From Allomuricauda sp. NBRC 101325 (GTDB lineage: Bacteria; Bacteroidota; Bacteroidia; Flavobacteriales; Flavobacteriaceae): a stretch of 64,000 bases of DNA. Positions 17,814-28,800 of the stretch are shown here, piece after piece. Both the position numbers and the translations under genes were made by a program. Within the stretch, counting starts at the first letter, position 1; the number at the start of each line of letters is the position of its first letter. The stretch is from positions 788,649 through 852,648 of the forward strand of contig NZ_BSQF01000001.1 of the NCBI RefSeq assembly GCF_030268205.1, given 5' to 3'. The notes below the pieces were generated by a model. It was not told where the DNA came from. It saw nothing but the letters and a program-made list of their open reading frames with translations, and did not search any database.

Positions 17814-17987
17814 AGAAATATCTAAAATCGATCATGACCAAACTTAATTGGGAAGAATAGTATAAATAACCTCTGGTCGACTTTGCTCTTGGTTCTTGGT
17901 TCAGAAAAGAATGACACTAATTGCACGAATTTCTGGAATTGAGTGAAAAGGGAAAAGACCTTGGATATTGTTAAATGTTCAGTGAAT

Positions 17988-18020
17988 AGATTTCTCGTCG
18001 CAAGCTCGCTCGAAATGTCA
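17988..18020 (-). repeat. Dispersed intergenic repeat (GTCATTTCGAGC ... GAGAAATCT type)
   Basis: On the minus strand it reads TGACATTTCGAGC ... GCGACGAGAAATCT. It is one member of the dispersed repeat family found at seven places in this window. Confidence 0.7.
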
Positions 18021-18058
18021 GCAACCAGCTTATTGCTTATTGCTTATCGCAAACTTGT

Positions 18059-19618
18059 CTATTGCTCATTGAAATCAACCTTTACCAACTGTTTTTTACT
18101 GCCCTGCTTGGCATAAAAAAGCATCTTGTTTTCTCCCACATCTTTTAAGGGTTTGGAAACCATCAATGGCAGACGGGCTTCTTTGGAATCGATGATTTTC
18201 TCGTAATCGATACTTCCATTTTCATCCAAAGAAATAATGAACACATTTCGGTTTCTACTAAATCCTTGCTTAAAAATCAGTCGGTCGTTGCTCATTAAAT
18301 CGGGGGATTCTGATGCTGTACAGATGAAAAAATAAGTTTTCCCATTTTTAAAGTAGGAACTGTAGGAAGCATAGGCGCCATCGCCTTGGGTCACCTCAGT
18401 TTTGTTAATGTTTCTGGCCCAATCCAGGGATCCATCGGAAGCAAGCTTCACGCTAACAATATCGTTATAATGGTATCTTTCAATTTTTACACGTTGCCCT
18501 GCACCTGTAACTTCCAATCCCGAAGTAACAAAGTATTCCTCGGCATTGAAGAAAATCTCATTTTTTGGAGAAACTTCCACACTTTTAAAAATCAGGTTTT
18601 TTATCTCTTTATCTCCCTCTCTACCAAACTTATCGTCCATAAATTGTTGGGAAAAAGGATTGTACTTTTGGCTTTTGATGTTTAAGGTCGTTGGATCTAC
18701 ATCAAAATAGGCGATCCCATTGTACCGATTATCTTTTCTATCCGCATAAAACCCTACACAGACCAGTCTGTTTTTGATATTTATAGGAAAAAGTGCCTCC
18801 GGATACTTTCCAGGATCTACAAATGATTGGGTTTGACTCCCTGCAGCATTCACTTTGATGAGTTCATATTGGAATTTGCGCTCATCTACTTGGAACCTTT
18901 TCTTTTTAAAATAGGCCTTCCCCACAATGTATGCTGTTTGAAGATCTTGGGAGATGGCTATATTTTCAAAAGCATAGTTCTTTTCCTCGATTTCATCCGA
19001 AAAATCATGTTCGAACTTTTGATTCAAAGAAGTATCGAACAAATGGATCATATGTTTGTTGTCTTTTCCCTTTTTATGGTGGGTACTGATTACAAATCCG
19101 GTCTTTGCTTCATTAAACAAGACTGCAGTAGTAAACCCTTTACTGAAATTTCGGTTATAGTAGTTCTTTCCCACAGGATCATCCACTGGCTCGGATGCTA
19201 TGGAAAGCAATTTCTTTTCCTTAAAGTTAAAGTTGATTATGGGACTGGTATGTGCCCAATATTCGTATTGACCTTGTCCTTGGTTGTAATTAATGAACAA
19301 TAGGTGTAATTGTCCGTTCTTTAAAAATCCGTCAACAAAATCCATCCCCTTAAGTTTATAGTTGAACTCATTGATCAACTCAAGGTCTTTGTTGTAATGT
19401 TCTATAAGATATCCTTTGGGCCTTAGCACCAATCCTTGATAATAGGCACGCACCAAAATATAACCACCTGATGCATCTTCATCGATCGTCATAAGATTGG
19501 AGTAGCGATAACGGTCCTGGTATTTTTCCCCAAAATCGTAAGAAACGGGCATTTTTTGCGCATTGGCAACAACACCGGCACACAGAAAACATAGGGTAAG
19601 CAGTAGGTTTTTAGTCAT
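18059..19618 (-). CDS. Exported protein of unknown function
   Basis: The 519-residue protein has a clear signal peptide (about residues 1-20, ending A-N-A-Q) and then a mature part rich in aromatic and charged residues with repeated strand-turn patterns such as N-K-D-L-E-L-I-N-E-F and F-D-T-S-L-N-Q-K-F. The spacing suggests a beta-propeller-like repeat fold, but no family is recognised. It probably lives in the periplasm or on the cell surface. It lies 25 bases after the crotonase gene on the same strand and may share its transcript. No catalytic motif was found. Confidence 0.8.
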   Translation of the reverse strand: MTKNLLLTLCFLCAGVVANAQKMPVSYDFGEKYQDRYRYSNLMTIDEDASGGYILVRAYYQGLVLRPKGYLIEHYNKDLELINEFNYKLKGMDFVDGFLKNGQLHLLFINYNQGQGQYEYWAHTSPIINFNFKEKKLLSIASEPVDDPVGKNYYNRNFSKGFTTAVLFNEAKTGFVISTHHKKGKDNKHMIHLFDTSLNQKFEHDFSDEIEEKNYAFENIAISQDLQTAYIVGKAYFKKKRFQVDERKFQYELIKVNAAGSQTQSFVDPGKYPEALFPINIKNRLVCVGFYADRKDNRYNGIAYFDVDPTTLNIKSQKYNPFSQQFMDDKFGREGDKEIKNLIFKSVEVSPKNEIFFNAEEYFVTSGLEVTGAGQRVKIERYHYNDIVSVKLASDGSLDWARNINKTEVTQGDGAYASYSSYFKNGKTYFFICTASESPDLMSNDRLIFKQGFSRNRNVFIISLDENGSIDYEKIIDSKEARLPLMVSKPLKDVGENKMLFYAKQGSKKQLVKVDFNEQ

Positions 19619-19643
19619 GATTTGGCTTGGTTAAGGCCACTGA

Positions 19644-20426
19644 TCACGATCCAGGGAAATCTGCCTTGCGCTTGTCCAAAAATGCGGAGGTTCCTTCTTT
19701 AAAGTCGTCGGTTCCAAAGCAAGTGCCAAAGGCATCAATTTCGGCCGAAAAGCCATCAGCGTCATACCTAAAACCAGCATTTACCGCTTTTATTGCATAT
19801 TTTATGGCCACAGACGAATTATTCGATATCCTGCTCGCTATTTTGGCGCACACCGGTAACAATTCCTCTGGGGAAACCACATGATTTACCAGACCATAGG
19901 CAAATGCTTTATCGGCATCGATCATCCCTGCCGTCATGATCATTTCCATGGCCCTTCCTTTTCCAATAAGTTGAGGAAGACGTTGCGTACCTCCGTAACC
20001 TGGAATCACTCCCAAAGAAACTTCGGGCAATCCCATACGAGCATTACTGTTGGCAATTCTAAAGTGGCATGCCATGGCCAGTTCCAATCCGCCTCCCAAT
20101 GCAAAGCCATTTATGGCTGCTATAACAGGTGTGGTTAAATTTTCAATAAAATCGAACAATTTTTCTTGGCCAACTGCTGCCAATTGACGCCCTTCCTTTA
20201 CCGAAAAATTTGCGAATTCAGAGATATCGGCCCCAGCCACAAAGGCTTTTTCGCCACTTCCGGTAATAATGATTACCTTAATTTCAGGATCCTCGCCCAA
20301 CTCCTTAAATGCCACATGAAGCTCCGTAATGGTTCTTTGGTTGAGTGCATTAAGTTTACTTGGTCTATTGATGGTAATAATGGCCAAATTGTTCTCTTCC
20401 TCAATATAAATGTTCTCGTAGTCCAT
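19644..20426 (-). CDS. Enoyl-CoA hydratase/isomerase family protein
   Basis: This 260-residue crotonase-fold enzyme hydrates 2-enoyl-CoA in fatty-acid or amino-acid breakdown. The oxyanion-hole segments are A-G-A-D-I-S-E (about 65-70) and N-G-F-A-L-G-G-G-L-E-L, and the two catalytic glutamates of hydratases are present as E115 and E135 (G-L-P-E-V-S-L-G-V-I-P-G). Both glutamates together favour a hydratase over an isomerase. No other beta-oxidation genes are nearby. A histidine kinase gene lies upstream of it, 39 bases away in the same direction. Confidence 0.9.
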   Translation of the reverse strand: MDYENIYIEEENNLAIITINRPSKLNALNQRTITELHVAFKELGEDPEIKVIIITGSGEKAFVAGADISEFANFSVKEGRQLAAVGQEKLFDFIENLTTPVIAAINGFALGGGLELAMACHFRIANSNARMGLPEVSLGVIPGYGGTQRLPQLIGKGRAMEMIMTAGMIDADKAFAYGLVNHVVSPEELLPVCAKIASRISNNSSVAIKYAIKAVNAGFRYDADGFSAEIDAFGTCFGTDDFKEGTSAFLDKRKADFPGS

Positions 20427-20465
20427 ATGAGTAGCTATTAATTTTTATTGAATTCTTGAAGGAAA

Positions 20466-21923
20466 TTATGCTGAATGTTCCTTGGGAAACTCAATGGTAA
20501 AAACGGTGCCCTTTCCTTGCTTTGAAGTAAAGTTAATGGTTCCGCCGTAGTTTTCCACAATGTTTTTTACCATTCCCAATCCCAATCCGGTACCGCTGGA
20601 TTTGGTGGTAAATTTTGGTTCAAAAACGCGGTGCTTGTAATCATCCGATATGCCCACGCCATTGTCCGCCACCGAAATTTTTACCCTATCGCCCACTGTC
20701 GCTACGGTTACCAAAATACGGGGTGCTTCCACATCGGGCACGGCCTGAATGGCATTTTTAACCAAATTGGTCACCACTCTGATCAATTGGGTTCGATCCA
20801 ATTTAGCGATGATCTCTTTTTCATCCGTTATAAAATGAATATAGTCCTCCGTAAAGATTTCCAAGGCCAATTTTACCACATTTACCACGTTCAAAGTCTC
20901 GTTCTGTTGAGCCGGCATATCCGCAAAGCTTGAAAATGCTGTGGCAATATTGCTCATTGTATCGATTTGTTGGATCAGGGTATTTGAGAACTCATGCACC
21001 TTTTTGTCAATATCAGGATCGTTCGGATCAAATTTGCGCTCAAAACTTTGTACGGTCAAACGCAACGGCGTCAAAGGATTTTTGATTTCATGTGCCACCT
21101 GTTTTGCCATTTCACGCCATGCTTGCTCCCGCTCACCACGGGCCAATTTTACGGCACTTTCTTCCAGTTCGTCGATCATTCGGTTGTAAGAATCCACCAA
21201 GGTGCCAATTTCCTCTCCAGGGCTGTCGATATAAATTTTCTCGTTTTGTCTGGTCAAGTTCGTTCGATTGATCTTATCCGAGATGGTCTGCAGTGATCGT
21301 GTAATATATTTTGTGATGAAATAGGCCAAAATAATGGCCACGATCAACATCAAAAGGTAAACCAACCCCAATCGCATTAAAAACTCCCTCAATTCCATAT
21401 TATTGAAGGAATTGTCTTCAAAATACGGCAAGTTCAAAATCCCTATCGGTTTAAACTTTAGATCCAACAAATAGGTGTAGGAAGCCTGAAAATCTTCACC
21501 GGCGGCATGTTTTTCCTCTACCAACCTGGATTCTCCACTTTCCCTCAAATAATTCAACACCTCTGCATCCAAACAGGCGGAAATGGAATCGGTATCGAAA
21601 CTGGGTCTGGAACTTTTGATTAGACTTCCCTCAAGATCATAAATATTGAAGTTTACATCCTGAATATTGGCAATCTTATAGATTTCCTCGCTAAAGATGA
21701 GTCCTAGATTTTCGGTATTTATAGGGTAAGTTGTTTCACGTAGTGTATACGTAATGCTTCTTGAAATTTGTTGCTCCTTTCGCTCCAAACGAACATCGTG
21801 ATAATCCCTGGACTGTTCCTTGTATTGGTAAACGGTAACCCCAGCAATCAAGACAGAGGCAACCACCACCAAAGTAATCATGGAAATGAAAATACGGGAC
21901 CTTAAGGATAGTTTTCGGAACAA
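20466..21923 (-). CDS. HAMP-containing sensor histidine kinase
   Basis: The protein has two membrane helices (about residues 12-32 and 195-215) around a periplasmic domain, then a HAMP linker, a HisKA domain with the phospho-acceptor in A-K-Q-V-A-H-E-I-K-N-P-L-T-P, and an HATPase domain (N-L-V-K-N-A-I-Q-A, D-N-G-V-G-I, G-T-G-L-G-L-G-M-V). The H-E-I-K-N-P-L-T-P block is of the NtrB/NtrY-like kind. No ATG lies before the first helix; the TTG at 21923 (M-F-R-K-L-S-L-R-S-R) fits the family start. A TTG at 21983 is inside an inverted repeat and is rejected. No regulator gene is adjacent, so it is an orphan kinase here. Confidence 0.88.
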   Translation of the reverse strand: MFRKLSLRSRIFISMITLVVVASVLIAGVTVYQYKEQSRDYHDVRLERKEQQISRSITYTLRETTYPINTENLGLIFSEEIYKIANIQDVNFNIYDLEGSLIKSSRPSFDTDSISACLDAEVLNYLRESGESRLVEEKHAAGEDFQASYTYLLDLKFKPIGILNLPYFEDNSFNNMELREFLMRLGLVYLLMLIVAIILAYFITKYITRSLQTISDKINRTNLTRQNEKIYIDSPGEEIGTLVDSYNRMIDELEESAVKLARGEREQAWREMAKQVAHEIKNPLTPLRLTVQSFERKFDPNDPDIDKKVHEFSNTLIQQIDTMSNIATAFSSFADMPAQQNETLNVVNVVKLALEIFTEDYIHFITDEKEIIAKLDRTQLIRVVTNLVKNAIQAVPDVEAPRILVTVATVGDRVKISVADNGVGISDDYKHRVFEPKFTTKSSGTGLGLGMVKNIVENYGGTINFTSKQGKGTVFTIEFPKEHSA

Positions 21924-21973
21924 TTTAGCTTGATTTAATGTTAAATTTAAGCAATTATTGAGCCAAATAATGT

Positions 21974-22077
21974 GCAAGTTCAAGTGTAAAGTTTAAGTGT
22001 CAGAATCAAGCTCAAACCCAAGTATAAATATTTCATTGAAACATGTACTTGAATTTGAACTTAAACCTTGAACTTGC
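21974..22077. repeat. Intergenic inverted repeat, arms about 20-25 bp
   Basis: GCAAGTTCAAG ... GTTTAAGT at 21974-21998 pairs with ACTTAAAC-CTTGAACTTGC at 22059-22077 (8 and 11 bp, with a 6-base bulge on one side). It fills the gap between the histidine kinase and hemJ. The loop also contains related AAGTTCAA-like words. It could be a small palindromic element or a transcript-end structure. Confidence 0.6.
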
Positions 22078-22088
22078 GCCTGAAATTT

Positions 22089-22634
22089 TTAGGCATTAGG
22101 ATTTCTATCCCTTACTTTTTTATACCATCGAATACCCAGCATCAATAGCATCATCAACACAAATATTCCGACAATGCCATAGATCCAGTTAAAGGCGCTC
22201 TTTAAGATGACCAAAAACACCACTGCAAACAGGATTAGGGTCGCCACCTCGTTCCACATCCGCATAAACTTGGAGGTGTAGTTGACCTCATCGCGTTGCA
22301 ATTGTTTAAAAATTTGATGGCATTTAAAATGATACCCGAACAGCAATGCCACAAAGGCAAGTTTTACGTGCATCCACGATTGCTCCAACCATCCCGGCAT
22401 TAAAATCAGTAGCCAAATGGCGGTAAGTGTGCACAAAATAGCCGAGGGCCACGTAATGATATACCACAACCGTTTGGTCATCAACTTTAGTTGGTCGGAA
22501 AGAATCTCCTTATCCGGCGATGGTTTTTGACTTGCTTCAATGTGATAGATAAACAGTCTAGGAATGTAGAACAAGCCAGCAAACCAAGTGACCACAAAGA
22601 TCAAGTGCAAGGATTTTATATAAGGGTACAGCAA
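22089..22634 (-). CDS. hemJ: Protoporphyrinogen IX oxidase, HemJ type
   Basis: This 181-residue membrane protein with four to five helices matches the HemJ (UPF0093) family: conserved H10 in I-K-S-L-H-L-I-F-V-V-T-W-F-A-G-L-F-Y-I-P-R, H31, and K91 in W-M-H-V-K-L. HemJ oxidises protoporphyrinogen IX to protoporphyrin IX, the step before ferrochelatase, using heme b and the respiratory chain. No hemG or hemY is in the window, so this is likely the working enzyme together with the hem cluster at 44276-51831 and hemH at 40080. It follows the 22654 gene on the same strand after 19 bases. Confidence 0.88.
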   Translation of the reverse strand: MLYPYIKSLHLIFVVTWFAGLFYIPRLFIYHIEASQKPSPDKEILSDQLKLMTKRLWYIITWPSAILCTLTAIWLLILMPGWLEQSWMHVKLAFVALLFGYHFKCHQIFKQLQRDEVNYTSKFMRMWNEVATLILFAVVFLVILKSAFNWIYGIVGIFVLMMLLMLGIRWYKKVRDRNPNA

Positions 22635-22653
22635 TTTATCCTGTTTTTACATT

Positions 22654-25600
22654 TTACATTCGGATAGCTCCCACTCCGTTTTCCCAAAGTTTTTTGTTGA
22701 AATTGGGAATATCGGATTTCATAAGCGTTTCTGCTCTCTGTTTCAACCCTTCCCATTGGGCATCCAACTCCTTTTTTCTATCCTTTGAGGGTTGGTTGAT
22801 CTGCGGAAGCGAACTATCACTATGGTTCATCAAAAATAAGTACTCTGCTGTAAACTTGTTGGGGAAATTCTCCACATCATCATACGCTTGTGATTTTCGC
22901 TGCACCATATCTCCGTCCCAAGCCTTTAATTTTTTCAACAATGCCTTACCCTCTTCTTTTAAGGTTTCATTGTCCAAATCCTTCAACAAAACTGTTAGTT
23001 GGTCCTGTACTTTTTTAAGAGTATTAATCTTGTTGTGCATATCGGTCACATTGGACTCAATTTCAGACATAAATGTGTGATACTCCTCAAAGCGTTCTTG
23101 GGTAATTTCCGTATTTGGTGTTTTGATTACGGATGCTTGAATGGAAACCGTCTCATCTCCAACCTTTAGGTTGATCGTGTAAGTTCCTGGCGGTACTTTA
23201 TGTCCCGTAAAATTAGCTTCGATATACACTCCAGGAACTCCGGGAACAATCGGTGTTTTTAAATCCCACACAAAACGGTTCAATCCTTTGTCCTTTCCTA
23301 AAGTTGGAGCTGGAGGTGCATTGCCCCCATTATGTGGAACAAATGTTTCATCTCTTTTTGAGGTCAAACTGCGAACCACTTTTCCTTTACTATCCACAAT
23401 TTCCATAGTCAAGTCTGTGCTGTCCAATTTCTCAGGCAGATGGTAATAGATCACCATACCATTGGCAGGGTTAACCCCTTCAAAAGTATTGGTGCCCTTT
23501 TCATCTTTGGAACTACTGTTCAGTTGACTGCCCCAATACCCATGAACAGTTGTTTCAGGCTGGAACAGTTTCAAGCTTTTGGAATCGCCTTTATATTGGG
23601 AAAAGGTTGTTATGTTATCCAAAATCCAGAAAGAACGTCCCGAGGTGGCCACGATCAAATCGCCTTGGTGCACTTTTAAATCTGTAATTGGAGTTTTAGG
23701 CAAATTCAACTGAAGGGGTTCCCATTTTTTCCCATCGTTCCAAGAAACAAAAAGTCCTTTTTCGGTTCCGGCATACAACAAACCCTTTTGGTCCGCATCT
23801 TCTCGAACCACTCGGGTAAAAGCTCCATAAGGTATACCCTCACTAATATTGGTCCAGCTTTTTCCGTAATCCGTACTCTTGTACAATCCTGGTGTATAAT
23901 CGTTGAATTTGTATCGCGTAGTAGCAATATAAAGGGTAGCTGGGTCGTGTGGGGATACTTCAATGGCATTTACCAAACATTCCTTTAACCCCTTTGGGGT
24001 TATATTTTCCCATGATTCCCCTCCATTTTTAGTGATGTGCACCAAACCATCATCACTACCGGATATCAAAACTCCTTTTTCGTGTGGTGATTCTAACAAA
24101 TAGGCCAAAGTGCCGTAGTTTTCTGCTCCTACCGCTTCATTGGTGTAGGGTCCGCCCCCTTTTCCTTGCAATTCATCTTGGTCGCGGGTAAGATCGGGTG
24201 AAATCTCTTCCCAAGTCACCCCATTGTCCCTAGTACGCAGAACCAATTGTGCTCCATGGTAAAAAGTGCCCGGTTCATGCTTGGACCAAATAATAGGAGC
24301 ATTCCAATTGTAGAGGTATTTCATATCTCTAGCATCACGTCCCAAATACTGGATGGGTGCAGCCATTACATTGCTCGACATTTTGGATTCCATATCCAAT
24401 AACTCAATGGTACCCAAATAACTTCCTCCCATCACATATCGAGGGTCATTAGGGTCAAAGGCCAAAAAAGCACTTTCCCCACCTGCGGAGTAATGCCAAT
24501 CTTCTTGACTTATGCTCCATCGACCCAAAGAAAGACTTGCAATCTTTACCGAAGTATTGTCCTGTTGTCCCCCATAAATATTGTAAGGAAATAGATTATC
24601 GGTATTGATGCGATAAAACTGTGCGGTAGGCATGTTGTCTTGTAACGTCCAATTTTTTCCGTAATCAAAAGAAATGGTTGCCCCACCGTCGTCAGCCAAT
24701 AGTATATTTTTTGAATTATCTGGGTTTATCCACAACTCATGGGTATCTCCATGGGGCACAGAAATGGTTTCCCAAGTTTTACCGCCATCTTCTGAACGGA
24801 ACATGGACGCACTCAAAACGTAAACCGTATCCTCGTCATTTGGGTCTGCAAACACTTCGATATAATACCAAGCTCGTTGCACCAAACGATTATCTCCACT
24901 TACCATATTCCAGCTATCCCCAGCATCATTGGAAACAAACAACCCACCTTTGTCTTGATTGGAATCACTTTCGATGACCGCATATACTTTATCGGAATTG
25001 GCAGCACTTACAGCAATGGCCATTTTTCCCTTTTCCTCGGGCAGACCTTTGGTCATTTCTTTCCAAGTGTCCCCACCATCGGTACTTTTATACAATCCAC
25101 TACCAGGTCCGCCACTGATTACCATATTGGGTTTACGTTGGTGTTCCCACATGGCAGCATACAATACCAAGGGATTTTTGGCGTCCATAGAAAGCTCTGC
25201 CGCACCAGTTCCGGCATCAACATAAAGTATCTTTTCCCAAGTCTTTCCTCCGTCTTTGGTGCGATATACTCCCCTTTCTTCATTTGGCGCATACAAAGCA
25301 CCTTGGGCAGCGACATAAACAATATCAGGATTGGTCGGATGAATGATGATTCGGGAAATATGTTGGGTTTTTTCAAGTCCTAGTTTGATCCAAGTTTTTC
25401 CTGCATCGTTGGATTTATACATACCATCGCCATAAGAAGTCATTACCCCTCTTGGGGCATGCTCCCCCATTCCACAATACACAATATTTGGGTTAGAAGA
25501 GGAAACCGAAACAGCTCCCACAGAACCCAATTCAAAAAAACCATCGGAAATATTTTCCCATTGTCCGCCTGCATTGGTGGTTTTCCAAAGTCCTCCTCCA

Positions 25601-25779
25601 GTAGTTCCCATATAATAGGTAAGCGGGTCTCCCACTACACCACTTGCCGTAACGGAACGTCCTCCCCTAAATGGGCCAATGTTCCTAAATTTCATAGGTT
25701 CAAAATAATCGTTCGCGGTCTGTGCAATTGTAAGTGTTCCCCAAACGCCGCACAGCAAGAGTAGTAATCCTTTTTTCAT
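22654..25779 (-). CDS. Exported BNR/sortilin-like beta-propeller protein
   Basis: The 1041-residue protein has a signal peptide (about residues 1-19) and then two beta-propellers built from BNR/Asp-box repeats, of which many are visible ([32 protein letters not shown]). The C-terminal 250 residues form a different domain, first beta-rich then helical (coiled-coil-like around residues 930-980). Often annotated as glycosyl hydrolase or VPS10/sortilin-like, but no catalytic residue can be assigned. It is a tandem paralogue of the next gene. Function unknown; surface protein binding is plausible. Confidence 0.85.
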   Translation of the reverse strand: MKKGLLLLLCGVWGTLTIAQTANDYFEPMKFRNIGPFRGGRSVTASGVVGDPLTYYMGTTGGGLWKTTNAGGQWENISDGFFELGSVGAVSVSSSNPNIVYCGMGEHAPRGVMTSYGDGMYKSNDAGKTWIKLGLEKTQHISRIIIHPTNPDIVYVAAQGALYAPNEERGVYRTKDGGKTWEKILYVDAGTGAAELSMDAKNPLVLYAAMWEHQRKPNMVISGGPGSGLYKSTDGGDTWKEMTKGLPEEKGKMAIAVSAANSDKVYAVIESDSNQDKGGLFVSNDAGDSWNMVSGDNRLVQRAWYYIEVFADPNDEDTVYVLSASMFRSEDGGKTWETISVPHGDTHELWINPDNSKNILLADDGGATISFDYGKNWTLQDNMPTAQFYRINTDNLFPYNIYGGQQDNTSVKIASLSLGRWSISQEDWHYSAGGESAFLAFDPNDPRYVMGGSYLGTIELLDMESKMSSNVMAAPIQYLGRDARDMKYLYNWNAPIIWSKHEPGTFYHGAQLVLRTRDNGVTWEEISPDLTRDQDELQGKGGGPYTNEAVGAENYGTLAYLLESPHEKGVLISGSDDGLVHITKNGGESWENITPKGLKECLVNAIEVSPHDPATLYIATTRYKFNDYTPGLYKSTDYGKSWTNISEGIPYGAFTRVVREDADQKGLLYAGTEKGLFVSWNDGKKWEPLQLNLPKTPITDLKVHQGDLIVATSGRSFWILDNITTFSQYKGDSKSLKLFQPETTVHGYWGSQLNSSSKDEKGTNTFEGVNPANGMVIYYHLPEKLDSTDLTMEIVDSKGKVVRSLTSKRDETFVPHNGGNAPPAPTLGKDKGLNRFVWDLKTPIVPGVPGVYIEANFTGHKVPPGTYTINLKVGDETVSIQASVIKTPNTEITQERFEEYHTFMSEIESNVTDMHNKINTLKKVQDQLTVLLKDLDNETLKEEGKALLKKLKAWDGDMVQRKSQAYDDVENFPNKFTAEYLFLMNHSDSSLPQINQPSKDRKKELDAQWEGLKQRAETLMKSDIPNFNKKLWENGVGAIRM

Positions 25780-25815
25780 GATGATGATATGTGTTCTTCC
25801 TAATGATATAAAGTA

Positions 25816-25844
25816 AAAGCCCCTATGAAAAACATAAGGGCTTT
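25816..25844 (-). terminator. Probable terminator between the two BNR genes
   Basis: On the minus strand AAAGCCCTTATG and CATAGGGGCTTT pair with one mismatch and a 5-base loop, followed by a T-rich tract. It lies just after the stop of the upstream paralogue, so the two paralogues can be transcribed separately. Confidence 0.65.
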
Positions 25845-25852
25845 AGCTTGTT

Positions 25853-28800
25853 TTATTCTTCGATGCTCAAATAGCTTAAGTTAAGCTTGTTGAACTCCTC
25901 GTTAAAGTCTGAAATTTCCTTGTCAACCAAGGCATCAAATTGGGTTAATTCTTCTTTTATTTTTGCTGACAATTCATTTTTAACAGCAATTGCCTGTTCT
26001 GTTGGCGGAAAATCATCCGTGGAAACCAAACTGTTCAAGGCCGCCAATTTATTGGTCAACCTGATCGGGAAGTTCAAAGGATCCTGATTACTTCTGTTCT
26101 GGGTTTGATACAGGGCCTTTTCAATATCACCAAACTTTTCCTTCATGGTTTTGGCCTTCTCCACCATAGATTTGGTAGCTGCATCATCCTTGTATTTTTT
26201 GATGAATTCATCCAGCTTGCCATTTACCATTCTAATTTTCTTAATGGATTGGTGGGCCAAATCCACCGTCTCATTGATCTCGGTAATAAAATCGTATTGC
26301 TCTTGCATACCGGCAACAGTTACCTCAGCCCTAGGATCAGGCAAAATCTTGAAATCCTCTGTTTGGGTAGCTCCATTCACGTTCAGGCTTACTTTGTAAG
26401 ATCCAGGAACCGCTTTGGGCCCGCTAAGGTTTGCCCACCATAGGATCATTCCCTCCAAGCGTTCAGCACTTTTGCCGCGAGTATCCCAAACGTGGGTATT
26501 TCCACCCTTTTTAACCTCTAACTTTTTATCCCTTTCTTTGGAATAGGTACTGTAAGTGGCCAAAGTATCACCGTTCATTTTGGTGTAGGTAAGCGCCACA
26601 CTGTCTTTTTCTGCGAAATCCTTGAGATAGAAATGTGTAATTACCCCATTTGCCAAGTTTTCACCTGATGTTTTTGAAGGACCTCTCCCTGTTCTTCCTT
26701 TTGTTCTGTAGCTTTCTCTTGGTTGGTACAAAATAGTTTCGGATGATTTTTTAGCATCATCCAATTGATGAAGTACCGTAAGATCATCGATCACCCACAA
26801 GCTTCTACCTTGGGTGGCCACGATCAAGTTGTTGTCCTTAATGGTTAGATCAGTAATTGGAACTATCGGAAGGTTCATTTGGAATTTCTCCCATTTGGCA
26901 CCATCATTAAATGAAACGTACATTCCTGTTTCTGTTCCAGCGTACAACAATCCTTTTCTTTTTGGGTCTTCCCGAACCACACGGGTAAAGTGTTCGTCAT
27001 CGATGCCGTTTGTAATCAACGACCAAGTTTTACCGTAGTCGGTGGTTTTGTACAAATAAGGCGTAAAATCCCCCAACTTGTATCGCGTAGCGGCAACGTA
27101 GCAAGTTCCTTCATCGAATGCCGAAGGCTCAATACTGTTGATCATGTTCCACTCTGGCATATTGGATGGGGTAACATTTTCCCATGTTTTTCCACCGTCT
27201 TTGGTAATATGGATCAAACCGTCATCACTACCCACCCAAAGCAAGCCTTCTTTTAATGGGCTTTCGTTGGCAGCAAAAATGGTACAGTAATATTCCACAC
27301 TGGTATTATCTTGTGTAATAGGTCCACCACTTGAAACCAATTTTGTTGGGTCATTTCTTGTAAGGTCATCACTCAACAACTCCCAGCTTTGACCTTCATT
27401 GGTGGTCATATGTACGTGGTTGGAGAACGTGTACAATTTTTTGGGATTGTGCTTACTGAACAGGATCGGGAAGTTCCATTGAAAACGATACTTCATTCCT
27501 TCTGCACCATAACCCATAGGGTTATCTGGCCATACGTTAATGGCTCTGGATGTATTTTTATCATGGTTTACCCGCTCCAGCAAACCATCATAACTACCAC
27601 CATAAACAATCTGATCATTGGTTGGGTCCACAGCAAGCGTAGCTGATTCTCCACCTGCGGTAGTTTCCCAATCGTCCTCACCAATTGAAAAATTGTCACT
27701 TCTATAATTGATTCTTAGGGTAGAGTTATCTTGTTGGGCCACATAGATTCTATATGGGAATGCATTGTCTGTGGTAACCCTATAAAATTGCGCTGTGGGT
27801 TGGTTCATCATAGTACTCCAAGTATCGCCACCATCATAACTAATTTGGGCACCCCCATCATCGGCGATGATCATACGTTTAGAATCTTCCGGAGCGATCC
27901 AAAGATCGTGGTGATCACTGTGAGCTGCTACAGATGCCTTGAATGTTTTACCACCATCTGTACTTTTATGGTATTGTACATTCATCACATAAACAGTATT
28001 CTCATCATTGGTGTCGGCATAAATTCGTGTATAATACCAAGCTCTTTGTCTTAGGTTCCTATCACCATTGATCAAACTCCATGTGTTACCTCCATCTTCT
28101 GAACGGTACAAACCTCCTTTGTCCTTGTTCTCTACCAAGGCCCATACCCTATTGCTGTTTACCGGAGAGACTGCCACACCAATGATTCCCAAGGTATCCG
28201 TTGCAAAGCCTTTGTTTGTTGAAATCTCTGTCCAAGTTTCTCCACTATCGGTACTTTTCCAAAGTGCAGAGCCTTCGCCGCCACTGCTTAAGCTATAAGG
28301 TGTACGTTGCACCCTCCAAGTGGAGGCATATAAGATTCTTGGATTGTTGGGATCAAAAACCAAATCCACAGCTCCTGCCAAATCGTTGGCATAAAGCACT
28401 TTTTTCCATGTTTCGCCACCATCGGTACTTTTGTACACCCCTCTTTCTTCAGTTGGCTTGTACAAGTTTCCCATTACCGCAGCATACACCGTATTGTGAT
28501 CGGAAGGATGAACCCGCATGCGAGAAATGTGTCTACTGTTATCCAATCCAATGGATTTCCATGTTTTACCGGCATCTTCGGTTTTCCAAGCGCCATAACC
28601 GGATGAAACGTTACCCCTTACGGTCTGCTCACCTCCACCTACATAAATCACATTGGGGTCACTTTGTGAAACTTCAACGGCACCAATACTGCCGCCAAAA
28701 AATCCATCTGAAATATTTTCCCAGGTATTTCCGCCATCAGTGGTTCTCCAAACGCCACCACCCGTGGCTCCAAAATAATATAGTTTTGGTTGTCCCGGTA

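Noticed and set aside
21924-21983. TTG start at 21983 for the histidine kinase
   Set aside because: It falls in an intergenic inverted repeat; the start at 21923 gives the expected N-terminus.
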